Positions 10,107 through 17,923 of a stretch of DNA of 38,036 nucleotides are shown one piece after another. A program made the translations under genes and the position numbers. The DNA comes from Hyphomonadaceae bacterium BRH_c29. Its GTDB lineage: Bacteria; Pseudomonadota; Alphaproteobacteria; Caulobacterales; Hyphomonadaceae. The DNA is taken from contig LADW01000080.1 of the NCBI GenBank assembly GCA_000961695.1, positions 1-38,036 of the forward strand, written 5' to 3'. The notes beneath the pieces are model-generated. The model saw only the letters and a list, made by a program, of their open reading frames with translations. It did no database searches and was not told where the DNA came from. Numbering within the stretch: position 1 is the stretch's first letter; every line of letters begins with the position of its first letter.

Positions 10107-10131
10107 TTAACGATCGGCGGAATTGGTTAAC
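10106..10131. promoter_or_regulatory. Paired GTTAAC sites, 20-bp phased
   Basis: Two palindromic GTTAAC hexamers (10106-10111 and 10126-10131) are separated by exactly 14 bp, which places them on the same face of the helix. The same arrangement occurs upstream of popZ at 12542-12567. TTAAC resembles a half-site of the cell-cycle regulator CtrA, but the spacing differs from the canonical TTAA-N7-TTAA. Confidence 0.45.
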
Positions 10132-10255
10132 ATAGTCTGAATGAAGTGCTGGAAATCCGTAGATTCCCGTAAATCAATCGCAAGTGCGCGTTGCGCAGGC
10201 CCAGCGCCGTCCGAAAACCGCGTGGTGACTGGGTATTTTGCGTTTTCGGAAGGTT

Positions 10256-10329
10256 TGGAGGCCCCGGCCGGAATCGAACCGGCGTGCACGGATTTGCAAT
10301 CCGCTGCGTCACCACTCCGCCACAGGGCC
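10256..10329 (-). tRNA. tRNA-Cys (GCA)
   Basis: Read on the minus strand, a 74-nt tRNA with encoded CCA. The acceptor stem is GGCCCTG paired with CGGGGCC (one G-U pair), with the U discriminator typical of tRNA-Cys, anticodon GCA within TTGCAAA, and a T-arm with GGTTCGATTCC. It is divergent from the pcm-like gene, which starts 150 bp away on the other strand. Confidence 0.97.
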
Positions 10330-10478
10330 ATGCCGGAAGCAGGCCTCCTAGCAACCTTCCGCGCAGCGTGCAATCTGCCGAATTCAGGCCCGTGCGCGTT
10401 TATCGCCGATTGCATGTCCGAAGCTGCATGATAAAGGGCTCCCCAGAGGAACATACGCACCCCGAAAGGCGAGAGCCC

Positions 10479-11132
10479 ATGAACTTCGAAGCCGCACGTG
10501 AAATCATGGTCGACAGCCAGATTCGTCCCAATGATGTGTCTGAGCCTGAAATCGTCCACGCCTTCCTGCGCACACCGCGTGAAGCCTTTGTGCCGGCCAC
10601 CCGCAAGCCGGTCGCCTATTCGGAACTCGAGATCGAGACCTCCGAAGGCCGCGCCCTGTGGACGCCGCGCGACACGGCCAAACTGGTCAAGCTGGCAGAC
10701 ATCAAGCCGACCGACATCGTCCTCGTGATCGGGGCAGGGGCTGGCTATGAAACGGCGCTGATCAGCCACCTGTCTGAAACGGTCATTGCTCTTGAGGAAA
10801 CGGCTGAGGCCGTCGACGCCATGTCCGAACGGTTCGCCGCACTTGGCTTCGACCGGGCCGTCGCGGTTGAAGGAAAGCTCGCAGATGGCCTGCAAGAGCA
10901 AGGTCCATTCGATGTGATCTTCGTTTGCGGCATGGTCGAAACCATTCCTGATGCCTGGACGGCTCAGCTTGCGGAAGGCGGCCGGCTCGCGCTGGTCCAG
11001 CTGGATACGGATGGTGTTGGCCGCGGCCGCGCTTGTACCCGGGCTGGCGATACGGTTTCCGCGCGCTACGGATTTGATGCGTTTCCGCCGAAATTTGCAC
11101 AGTTCGACCGCAAAAAGGCATTTGTGTTCTAG
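10479..11132 (+). CDS. Protein-L-isoaspartate O-methyltransferase-like protein
   Basis: A 217-residue SAM-dependent methyltransferase of the PCMT family, whose classical members methylate L-isoaspartyl residues to start repair of aged proteins. Seen: MVDSQIRPNDVSEPEIVHAFLRTPREAFVP at the N-terminus (the alphaproteobacterial PCMT-like start), the SAM-binding motif I variant LVIGAGAGYETALI, acidic residues at the end of the next strand (ALEE), and GPFDVIFVCGMVETIP. The canonical motif VLEIGTGSGY is changed to VLVIGAGAGY, so true repair activity is not certain. It lies directly upstream of the TolC homologue, a conserved alphaproteobacterial arrangement. Confidence 0.83.
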   Translation: MNFEAAREIMVDSQIRPNDVSEPEIVHAFLRTPREAFVPATRKPVAYSELEIETSEGRALWTPRDTAKLVKLADIKPTDIVLVIGAGAGYETALISHLSETVIALEETAEAVDAMSERFAALGFDRAVAVEGKLADGLQEQGPFDVIFVCGMVETIPDAWTAQLAEGGRLALVQLDTDGVGRGRACTRAGDTVSARYGFDAFPPKFAQFDRKKAFVF

Positions 11133-11248
11133 TTTTTGGGGTGTGGTGCGTCCGCGTTAACTCCCCAGAAAAGTGAACGCTGTTCTCTGGCGCCGCTACG
11201 CCTATATAAAGGTGTGTAATCTGCATTACGGCATCTGAGGAGCCTCCC

Positions 11249-12523
11249 ATGACCTTGAAGTTTCGTATCCTGGCAGGCACTGCCCTGGCCGCTATGGTGG
11301 CAACCGGAGGCGCGTCGGGCGAAACTCTCGGTGATGCTGTGTCTGCAGCGATCCTGTCGAATCCACAGCTGGATGCGCAGCGGGTCGAATCGGACATTGC
11401 CCGCGAGAATCTGGAACAGGCGCGCTCCGGGCGGCGCACCACAGTTGCCGTCGGCGGATCGGCTGGGTATCAGTACACCGATACCAATTCCCCTTTCAAC
11501 ATTAGCGGAAGCGACCAGACCTCGCTTGCAGCAAACGTTCAGGCGACCAAGCCGATTTATACCGGGGGCCGGGTTGCGGCCAGTGTACGTCAGGCAAAAG
11601 CGGGGATCAGTGCAGCGGACGCCCAATTCGAAGCGGCGCAGCAGGATCTCATCCTGCAGGTTGTCACCGCCTACATGGATGTGCGCCGCGACCGCCAGTC
11701 GGTAAGTATTCGTCAGAACAATGTGGACGTTTCTGCCGAGCAGCTGAGAGCCGCTGAAGACCGTTTCGAAGTCGGCGTTGTCACCCGAACAGACGTCTCG
11801 CTGGCCAAAGCGAACCTGGAAGGGGCCCGAGCTTCGCTGGCGGGTGCTGAAGCAGCGCTTGAGAGCAGCCTGGCAAACTACACCTTTCTGACCGGACTGG
11901 TTCCGGGCGACTTCGCCCCGCCGCCGCCCGTGCCGACACTGCCGGACACGCTGGAAAGTGCCGTCCAGCTGGGTCTTGAGGTCAACCCCGACATGATCGC
12001 CGCTCGCCACTCCGAGCGCGCAGCAATGGAGGCGATCGAGGCTGCCAAGGCACAAGGGCGCCCGTCCGTGAATCTGGTCGGCACGGCGCAGGTTCAGGAC
12101 TCTTATGGCAGTCGGGACACCAGAACGTCGTCTGTTTCTGGCGTTGTGCAGGGCTCCATCCCGATCATGACCGGCGGACTGGTGAAGAGCCAGACCAAGT
12201 CGGCCCGCCTGCGCCGCGATCAGGCACGTCGTCAGATTGATGCGCTCGACCGGTCTATCCGGGCCCAGGTTGCTTCGGCCTGGTTCGGCTATGACGCGAC
12301 GCTCCGGGCAATCGACGCCTCCCAGAAGCAGGTGGAAGCCTCCGAAATCGCCTATGACGGCGCCAAGGAAGAACTGGCCGTCGGCGTTCGCACGACTCTG
12401 GATGTTCTGAACCAAGAACAGCAGTTGTTCGAAGCCCGCCTGGCGCTCGTTCAGGCCGAGCGGGACGCCTATGTCGCGGCCCATCAGCTGCTGCGCGCGA
12501 CCGGTCAGCTCACTCAGCCATAG
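11249..12523 (+). CDS. TolC family outer membrane efflux protein
   Basis: A 424-residue outer-membrane channel protein of the TolC family, the exit duct for type I secretion and RND efflux. It has an N-terminal signal peptide of about 25 residues (hydrophobic core ILAGTALAAMVATGG, cleavage near GGASG-ET), two OEP repeats with long alpha-helical hairpins rich in Ala, Glu and Gln (for example QAKAGISAADAQFEAAQQDL), and the typical GVRTTLDVLNQEQQL motif near the C-terminus. The length is as expected. No ABC or membrane-fusion partner is in the window, so which exporter uses it is open. SD GAGGAG lies before the ATG. Confidence 0.92.
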   Translation: MTLKFRILAGTALAAMVATGGASGETLGDAVSAAILSNPQLDAQRVESDIARENLEQARSGRRTTVAVGGSAGYQYTDTNSPFNISGSDQTSLAANVQATKPIYTGGRVAASVRQAKAGISAADAQFEAAQQDLILQVVTAYMDVRRDRQSVSIRQNNVDVSAEQLRAAEDRFEVGVVTRTDVSLAKANLEGARASLAGAEAALESSLANYTFLTGLVPGDFAPPPPVPTLPDTLESAVQLGLEVNPDMIAARHSERAAMEAIEAAKAQGRPSVNLVGTAQVQDSYGSRDTRTSSVSGVVQGSIPIMTGGLVKSQTKSARLRRDQARRQIDALDRSIRAQVASAWFGYDATLRAIDASQKQVEASEIAYDGAKEELAVGVRTTLDVLNQEQQLFEARLALVQAERDAYVAAHQLLRATGQLTQP

Positions 12524-12541
12524 CTGTCCGCCCCGAAAGGG

Positions 12542-12567
12542 GTTAACATTGTCAGGTCTTTGTTAAC
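12542..12567. promoter_or_regulatory. Paired GTTAAC sites upstream of popZ
   Basis: Two GTTAAC hexamers (12542-12547 and 12562-12567) are separated by 14 bp; the second ends 61 bp before the popZ start. A GATTC (GANTC-type methylation site) lies between them and the gene. A small CCCC-GAAA-GGGG hairpin directly after tolC overlaps the left edge. Cell-cycle control by CtrA or a similar factor is a reasonable guess, not shown. Confidence 0.45.
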
Positions 12568-12628
12568 CCAATCGCCTTAGCGATCGTTCATAGATTCGAC
12601 GACGCGTAAGCATATTCAGGGGGCTCTG

Positions 12629-13288
12629 ATGGCCAACGAAGCACATAAGGAACCGACGATGGAGGAAATCCTCGCGTCGATTCGTAAAATCATCTCCGAC
12701 GACGCCTCGGCGCCGACCAGGACTCCGAAGCCGGAGCCTGAGATATCCCATGACGAAGACGATGACGCCGCCAGCTTCGAAGACGTGATGTTCGACGATG
12801 TTCTGGCTGAGGAGTCTTTCGAGGACGTAGGCGAGTCGGAATTGACTGAGTTTGAAGTTGAGGATTTCTCGCCGGAAGAGGAATACGTCCCGGAAGAGAC
12901 GGCAACGCCCGCACCGGAGCCCGTCGAAAGCTTCGAATCTTTGCTCAGCGCATCGCGTTCTGCCGAATATGCCCCAGAGCCAGAGCCGCAACCCGTTCCG
13001 CAGCCGGTCGCTGTTGCACCGGCCCCCGCACCCAAGGAGAAAGCCGTGTCCGCTTCGCCTGCCTACGAACAAACCGTGCTGACCGATGATTCTACTGCGA
13101 ATGCTGCTGCCGGATCGCTCGGCAAGCTGATCGCGAAAATGGATCTTGGCGGCGACACCACGCTGGAAGGTCTCGTGCGTGAATTGCTGCGTCCGATGAT
13201 CAAGGAATGGCTGGATGCGAATCTGGCATCGCTGGTCGAAGAGAAGGTTGAGGCTGAGGTACAGCGGATCTCCCGCATGGCGCGCTAG
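12629..13288 (+). CDS. popZ: Polar organising protein PopZ (DUF2497)
   Basis: A 219-residue PopZ, the cytoplasmic scaffold that condenses at the cell pole, anchors the ParB-parS centromere and recruits cell-cycle kinases in Caulobacterales. Three parts are visible: the conserved N-terminal helix with EPTMEEILASIRKIISDD (residues 8-25); a long, acidic, proline- and glutamate-rich disordered middle (about 26-150); and the C-terminal oligomerisation helices with LVRELLRPMIKEWLDANLAS and VEAEVQRISRMAR at the very end. The linker is longer than in Caulobacter crescentus PopZ (177 aa). Location just upstream of valS is the usual one for DUF2497. A strong terminator follows. Confidence 0.93.
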   Translation: MANEAHKEPTMEEILASIRKIISDDASAPTRTPKPEPEISHDEDDDAASFEDVMFDDVLAEESFEDVGESELTEFEVEDFSPEEEYVPEETATPAPEPVESFESLLSASRSAEYAPEPEPQPVPQPVAVAPAPAPKEKAVSASPAYEQTVLTDDSTANAAAGSLGKLIAKMDLGGDTTLEGLVRELLRPMIKEWLDANLASLVEEKVEAEVQRISRMAR

Positions 13289-13317
13289 CCTCTCCCGCCA
13301 AATTGTTTATAGGGAAG

Positions 13318-13350
13318 GGCGCGCCAGCACTGGCGCGCCTTTTCATTTTT
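13318..13350 (+). terminator. Rho-independent terminator after popZ
   Basis: Ten-base perfect arms GGCGCGCCAG and CTGGCGCGCC (13318-13339), followed by TTTTCATTTTT. It separates popZ from valS, which starts 20 bp later and so probably has weak or read-through expression, or a promoter inside popZ. Confidence 0.85.
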
Positions 13351-13370
13351 ACTGGAATACGTCTGAACCG

Positions 13371-16274
13371 ATGCTCGACCAAAGATTTGACCCCGCTGAA
13401 GCCGAACCGCGCCTGTATGGCGCGTGGGAAAAGGAGGGCTGTTTCAAGCCGTCCGGTGATACCTCGGCGCAGGCCTATTCCATCGTTATTCCGCCGCCGA
13501 ACGTCACCGGCGTGCTGCACATGGGCCATGCCCTCAACAACACGCTGCAGGATGTTCTGGTCCGGTTCGAGCGGATGCGCGGCAAGAACGTGCTCTGGCA
13601 GGCCGGGACGGACCATGCCGGGATCGCGACGCAGATGGTGGTCGAGCGCCAGCTGGCCGCCGCAGGCAATGAAAGCCGTCGCGAAATGGGCCGCGAGGCT
13701 TTCGTCGAACGCGTCTGGGCGTGGAAAGAGGAATCCGGTGGGGCGATTGTCGGCCAGCTGAAGCGCCTCGGTGCCTCGTGCGACTGGTCGCGCGAAGCCT
13801 TCACGATGGGCGACCGGAACGACCCCGACAACAACATGATGCGGGCCGTCACCAAAGTGTTCGTCGAACTCTACAACAAGAGCCTGATCTACCGCGACAA
13901 GCGCCTCGTGAACTGGGACCCGCATTTCCAGACGGCGATCTCTGACCTGGAGGTCGATCAGCGCGAAGTTGCAGGCCACTACTGGCACCTGCGCTATCCG
14001 CTGGCCGATGGCGTGACCTATGAACACCCGGTCAAAGACGAGGACGGCAACGTCACGGGCACGGAGACGCGCGACTATATCGTCGTTGCCACCTCGCGCC
14101 CCGAGACGATGCTTGGAGACACGGGTGTTGCGGTGCATCCGGATGATGAGCGTTATGCGGGTCTTGTCGGCAAGTTCGTGACGCTTCCCATCGTTGGCCG
14201 CCGCATCCCGATCATCGCGGACGAATACGCGAACCCTGAAAAGGGATCCGGCGCGGTGAAAATCACCCCGGCGCACGATTTCAACGACTTCGAAGTCGGC
14301 AAGCGGGCGGGCCACACACCGCTGAATATCCTCAGTGCCACGGCGCACATCACGGATGGCGCAGACGCGGATGCAGCTGGTATTCCGGCAGACTATCGCG
14401 GCCTCGACCGGTTCGATGCGCGCAAGAAAGTGGTTGAGGCGTTCGAAGCGCTCGAACTGCTGCAGGAAATCGAGAACCTCAAGATCGAACAGCCCTTCGG
14501 CGATCGCTCCAACGTGGTCATCGAGCCGTGGATGACCGACCAGTGGTATGTCGACGCCAAGACGCTCGCCCAGCCGGCCATCGCCGCGGTGCGCGACGGC
14601 AAGACCAGGTTCGTGCCCGAGAACTGGGAAAAGACCTATTACAACTGGATGGAAAACATCCAGCCCTGGTGCGTCTCCCGCCAACTCTGGTGGGGCCACC
14701 GGATTCCGGCGTGGTATGGTCCGAAGATTGAGGTGACCGACGCGTCTGACGGTCACGTCGTGACATATCCCGGGCCGGAGCGTCCCGAGCGTGAAATCTT
14801 TGTCGGCCACTCGCTTGAGGAAATCGCCGAACAACTGGCAGCGACCTATGGCAAGGCCCTCGGGGCGACAGGTGCAGAGTTTATCGAGGTCGATACGTCC
14901 GAACAGTATCGCGAAAAGCTGCGCGGATTGGGCAATGAGCACCACCTCATCCCGCTGCTTCGGGACGAAGACGTCCTCGACACATGGTTCTCGTCCGCGC
15001 TCTGGCCGTTCTCGACCATGGGCTGGCCGGACAAGACGCCGGAGCTGGACACGTTCTACCCGACCGCCACGCTGATTACGGCATTCGACATCATCTTCTT
15101 CTGGGTCGCCCGGATGATGATGATGAGCCTCGAATTCATGGGCGAAGTTCCGTTCAAGGATGTCTACATCCACGCGCTCGTCCTCGACGAGAAGGGCCAG
15201 AAGATGTCCAAGTCCAAGGGCAACGCCATGGACCCGCTGGAACTGGTCAACGAATACGGCGCCGATGCGCTGCGCTTCACCATGGGCCGCATGGCAGGGC
15301 AGGGTCGCAATATCCGCCTCTCCAAGCAAGCGGTTGAAGGCAACCGGAACTTCGCCACGAAGCTCTGGAACGCCGCGCGCTTTGCAGAGATGAACGAATG
15401 CGGCGCGCCTGGCGAGATCGACTTCGCCAACGTGCACAGCCCGGTGAACCGCTGGATCATCGGCGAGCTTTCGGCTTGCGTGGCAGACGTCACCAAGGGT
15501 CTTGAGGACTATCGTTTCAACGATGCCGCTGGCGCGCTCTACAAGTTCATCTGGAATACGTTCTGCGACTGGTATCTCGAGCTCATCAAGCCGCTGCTGA
15601 ATGGCATGGATGATGGTGAGAAGTCCGAGACGCGCATGGTTTGCGGCTATGTGCTGGATGAGACGCTGAAGCTGCTGCACCCGTTCATGCCGTTTGTGAC
15701 GGAAGAGCTGTGGGAACGCCGGGCACCGGGCCGCGCCTTCGATCAGGGCTTCCTGATGGGGCAGGACTGGCCGGACTTCACTGGCTTCCACGATGACGCC
15801 GCCGCGAAGGAAGTGAACTGGGTCATTGACCTGATCACCGAGCTCCGCTCACTGCGCAACGATCTGGGCGTGCCTGCCGGTGCGCGCATTCCGCTGGCGC
15901 TGATCGGCGCCGGGCCGGAGATCGAAACCCGCGCCATGCGCCACGAAGACGTGCTGAAGCGGATTGCCAGGCTGGAAGACATCGCTTTCGCCGAAGCCGC
16001 CCCAGAGGGCGCCGTGACCGCCGTGTTCGGTGATACGGCTGCGGCGCTTTCGATTGCTGATTTCGTGGACATTGCCGAGGCTCGCAAGCGCCTCGACAAG
16101 GAACTTGGCCAGATCGAGAAAGACATCACCTCGACGGAAAAGAAGCTCGGCAATGCCGACTTTGTCGCCCGTGCACCTGAGGAGATTGTCGAGGAGAACC
16201 GCCAGCGCCTTGTCGACTGGGCAGCCCGCCGCGAAAAGCTGCAAATGGCCCGGAAAGGGCTTGAAGGCCTCTAA
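13371..16274 (+). CDS. valS: Valyl-tRNA synthetase
   Basis: A 967-residue class I aminoacyl-tRNA synthetase attaching valine to tRNA-Val. The HIGH-like motif is HMGH at residues 50-53 within PPPNVTGVLHMGHALN, and KMSKS is at residues 611-615. An editing (CP1) domain lies between, with the TSRPETMLGDTGVAV segment. The C-terminal anticodon-binding domain (WNTFCDWYLELIKPLL) ends in the coiled-coil arm with paired Lys/Glu residues (AEARKRLDKELGQIEKDI). The frame is open further upstream, but the ATG at 13371 gives the family N-terminus. A very long open frame on the opposite strand is a shadow caused by codon bias. Confidence 0.97.
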   Translation: MLDQRFDPAEAEPRLYGAWEKEGCFKPSGDTSAQAYSIVIPPPNVTGVLHMGHALNNTLQDVLVRFERMRGKNVLWQAGTDHAGIATQMVVERQLAAAGNESRREMGREAFVERVWAWKEESGGAIVGQLKRLGASCDWSREAFTMGDRNDPDNNMMRAVTKVFVELYNKSLIYRDKRLVNWDPHFQTAISDLEVDQREVAGHYWHLRYPLADGVTYEHPVKDEDGNVTGTETRDYIVVATSRPETMLGDTGVAVHPDDERYAGLVGKFVTLPIVGRRIPIIADEYANPEKGSGAVKITPAHDFNDFEVGKRAGHTPLNILSATAHITDGADADAAGIPADYRGLDRFDARKKVVEAFEALELLQEIENLKIEQPFGDRSNVVIEPWMTDQWYVDAKTLAQPAIAAVRDGKTRFVPENWEKTYYNWMENIQPWCVSRQLWWGHRIPAWYGPKIEVTDASDGHVVTYPGPERPEREIFVGHSLEEIAEQLAATYGKALGATGAEFIEVDTSEQYREKLRGLGNEHHLIPLLRDEDVLDTWFSSALWPFSTMGWPDKTPELDTFYPTATLITAFDIIFFWVARMMMMSLEFMGEVPFKDVYIHALVLDEKGQKMSKSKGNAMDPLELVNEYGADALRFTMGRMAGQGRNIRLSKQAVEGNRNFATKLWNAARFAEMNECGAPGEIDFANVHSPVNRWIIGELSACVADVTKGLEDYRFNDAAGALYKFIWNTFCDWYLELIKPLLNGMDDGEKSETRMVCGYVLDETLKLLHPFMPFVTEELWERRAPGRAFDQGFLMGQDWPDFTGFHDDAAAKEVNWVIDLITELRSLRNDLGVPAGARIPLALIGAGPEIETRAMRHEDVLKRIARLEDIAFAEAAPEGAVTAVFGDTAAALSIADFVDIAEARKRLDKELGQIEKDITSTEKKLGNADFVARAPEEIVEENRQRLVDWAARREKLQMARKGLEGL

Positions 16275-16317
16275 GGATCGGGTCCAACCTGTCCCGAGAT
16301 GGACAGGAGGCTTCCCC

Positions 16318-17319
16318 ATGATTTTCCGGCCGCTCTTCGCGGCAGCCACGCTATGGCTCGCGGGCTGCCAGGCTATGCCTGTGAACACTGACCCCACAGA
16401 CGCCCCTGAATGGCGGCTCGCCATTCATGGCGGGGCGGGTGTGATCACGCGCGGCTCGATGACGCCGGAGCAGGAAGCGATGTTTCAGGCCGGACTACAG
16501 GAAGCGCTCGAGGCAGGCGCCGAAGTGCTTCGCAATGGGGGCAGCGCTCTGGACGCCGTACAGGCTGCTGTGATCCCGATGGAAAACAACTCAATCTTCA
16601 ATGCCGGCAAGGGCGCCGTGTTCACCGCAGCCGGCACGCACGAACTCGACGCTTCTATCATGGACGGACGCGACCGGAATGCCGGGGCGGTGGCTGGTGT
16701 CACCATCGTCAAGAATCCGATCCTCGCCGCCCGCGCGGTGATGGACCAGTCTGAGCACGTCATGTTCGCTGGCCCGGGCGCCGATGCCTTCGCCGAAGCG
16801 CATGGCCTCGAAATCGTGCCGAACACCTATTTTGACACCGACCGTCGACGCGAGGCGCTGGAGCGCGTGTTGGAAACCATGTCCCGCACGGCGGCTGACA
16901 AGCACGGCACGGTCGGCGCCGTCGCCATCGACGCAGAAGGAAATGTCGCCGCAGCGACCACGACAGGCGGCATGACGGCCAAGACGGCAGGCCGCGTCGG
17001 CGACTCACCCCTGATCGGCGCGGCAACTTATGCCGAGAATGGCGTGTGCGCCGTCTCGGCGACTGGCCACGGCGAGTACTTCATCCGTATTGGCGTCGCC
17101 AAGTCGATCTGTGACCGTGTGAAGCTGGCCGGTGAGACGATCGGTGAGGCAGCAACGGTGACGCTGGATGAAGTTGCAGAGCTGGGCGGTGACGGGGGTG
17201 TCGTCCTGATTGACGGTGAGGGCAATGTCGATTTCGTCTTCAACAGCGAAGGCATGTATCGCGGCTGGATCGATGCCAACGGCTCATGGACCGCGATCTA
17301 TGGCGATGAGACAGAATGA
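16318..17319 (+). CDS. Isoaspartyl peptidase / L-asparaginase, predicted lipoprotein
   Basis: A 333-residue N-terminal-nucleophile hydrolase of the type III asparaginase / isoaspartyl dipeptidase family, which self-cleaves before a Thr and then splits L-Asn or beta-aspartyl dipeptides. Family motifs: LAIHGGAGVI, NGGSALDAVQAAV, NSIFNAGKGAVFT, ELDASIMDG, and KHGTVGAVAID with the expected cleavage before Thr198, followed by TTTGGMTAKTAGRVGDSPLIGA. Unlike most cytoplasmic relatives it begins with a type II signal peptide ending LAGC (Cys17), so it is predicted to sit as a lipoprotein in the periplasm. SD ACAGGAGG precedes the ATG. Its stop overlaps the start of the GNAT gene (ATGA), implying coupled translation. 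Confidence 0.92.
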   Translation: MIFRPLFAAATLWLAGCQAMPVNTDPTDAPEWRLAIHGGAGVITRGSMTPEQEAMFQAGLQEALEAGAEVLRNGGSALDAVQAAVIPMENNSIFNAGKGAVFTAAGTHELDASIMDGRDRNAGAVAGVTIVKNPILAARAVMDQSEHVMFAGPGADAFAEAHGLEIVPNTYFDTDRRREALERVLETMSRTAADKHGTVGAVAIDAEGNVAAATTTGGMTAKTAGRVGDSPLIGAATYAENGVCAVSATGHGEYFIRIGVAKSICDRVKLAGETIGEAATVTLDEVAELGGDGGVVLIDGEGNVDFVFNSEGMYRGWIDANGSWTAIYGDETE

Positions 17320-17861
17320 ACTCCATGAAGCCTGATGCCAATTCTCAGATAACATCGCGCGATGCCGTGCCCGATGACGTCCCAGCCCTTGCGGCGCTCG
17401 GACGGAAGACGTTTTCCGACAAGTTCGCGCATCTCTACAGGCCGGAAGACCTCGCAGACTATCTGGAGGACTGCCATAGCCACGCCGTCTATCGCGACTA
17501 CCTTGCTGATGCAGCGAACCTTGTCCGAGTCGCTGAAGCGGCGGATGGATCGCTTGCGGCTTATCTTCTCTGCAGCCCGCTGACATTGCCCGCAGGTGAC
17601 CCAAAGCCCGGCGCGGTCGAATTGAAGCGCGTCTATGTGGACCAACCACTGCAGGGGCGTGGGCTCGGTTCGCGCTTCATTGATGAGGCGCTGGTCTGGG
17701 CACGCGCAAAGGGCGCGCCTGAAATGTATCTCAGCGTCTACTCAGGCAATGTCGAAGCGCAGCGCCTCTATGCCCGGCTCGGCTGGGAGAAGGTTGGCGA
17801 GTTCCTGTTCCCGGTCGGGGCGCACCGCGATCTTGAATATTTGCTACGCATGTCGCTGTGA
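17316..17861 (+). CDS. GNAT family N-acetyltransferase
   Basis: A 181-residue acetyl-CoA-dependent acetyltransferase (Gcn5-related fold). The acetyl-CoA-binding motif A is clear: LKRVYVDQPLQGRGLGSRFIDEAL, with the Q/R-x-x-G-x-G signature (QGRGLG), followed by motif B GNVEAQRLYARLGWEKVGEF. The start overlaps the asparaginase stop by 4 bp (ATGA), so the two are expressed together; an in-frame ATG three codons later is an alternative. RimI- or polyamine-type substrates are possible; nothing in the sequence identifies the acceptor. Confidence 0.88.
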   Translation: MNSMKPDANSQITSRDAVPDDVPALAALGRKTFSDKFAHLYRPEDLADYLEDCHSHAVYRDYLADAANLVRVAEAADGSLAAYLLCSPLTLPAGDPKPGAVELKRVYVDQPLQGRGLGSRFIDEALVWARAKGAPEMYLSVYSGNVEAQRLYARLGWEKVGEFLFPVGAHRDLEYLLRMSL

Positions 17862-17923
17862 TCGGGTTGGCGTGCCTGCCGAACCGGTCTTAATCTCAGC
17901 CATAATGCAAAGGGGACGCGTGC

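Noticed and set aside
13200..15791. An 863-codon open frame on the minus strand across valS
   Set aside because: It is fully antiparallel to a certain valS gene, has no family motifs, and arises from the high-GC codon bias.
17316..17861. Toxin of a GNAT-type toxin-antitoxin pair
   Set aside because: There is no small DNA-binding antitoxin gene upstream; the overlapping partner is an asparaginase-family enzyme.
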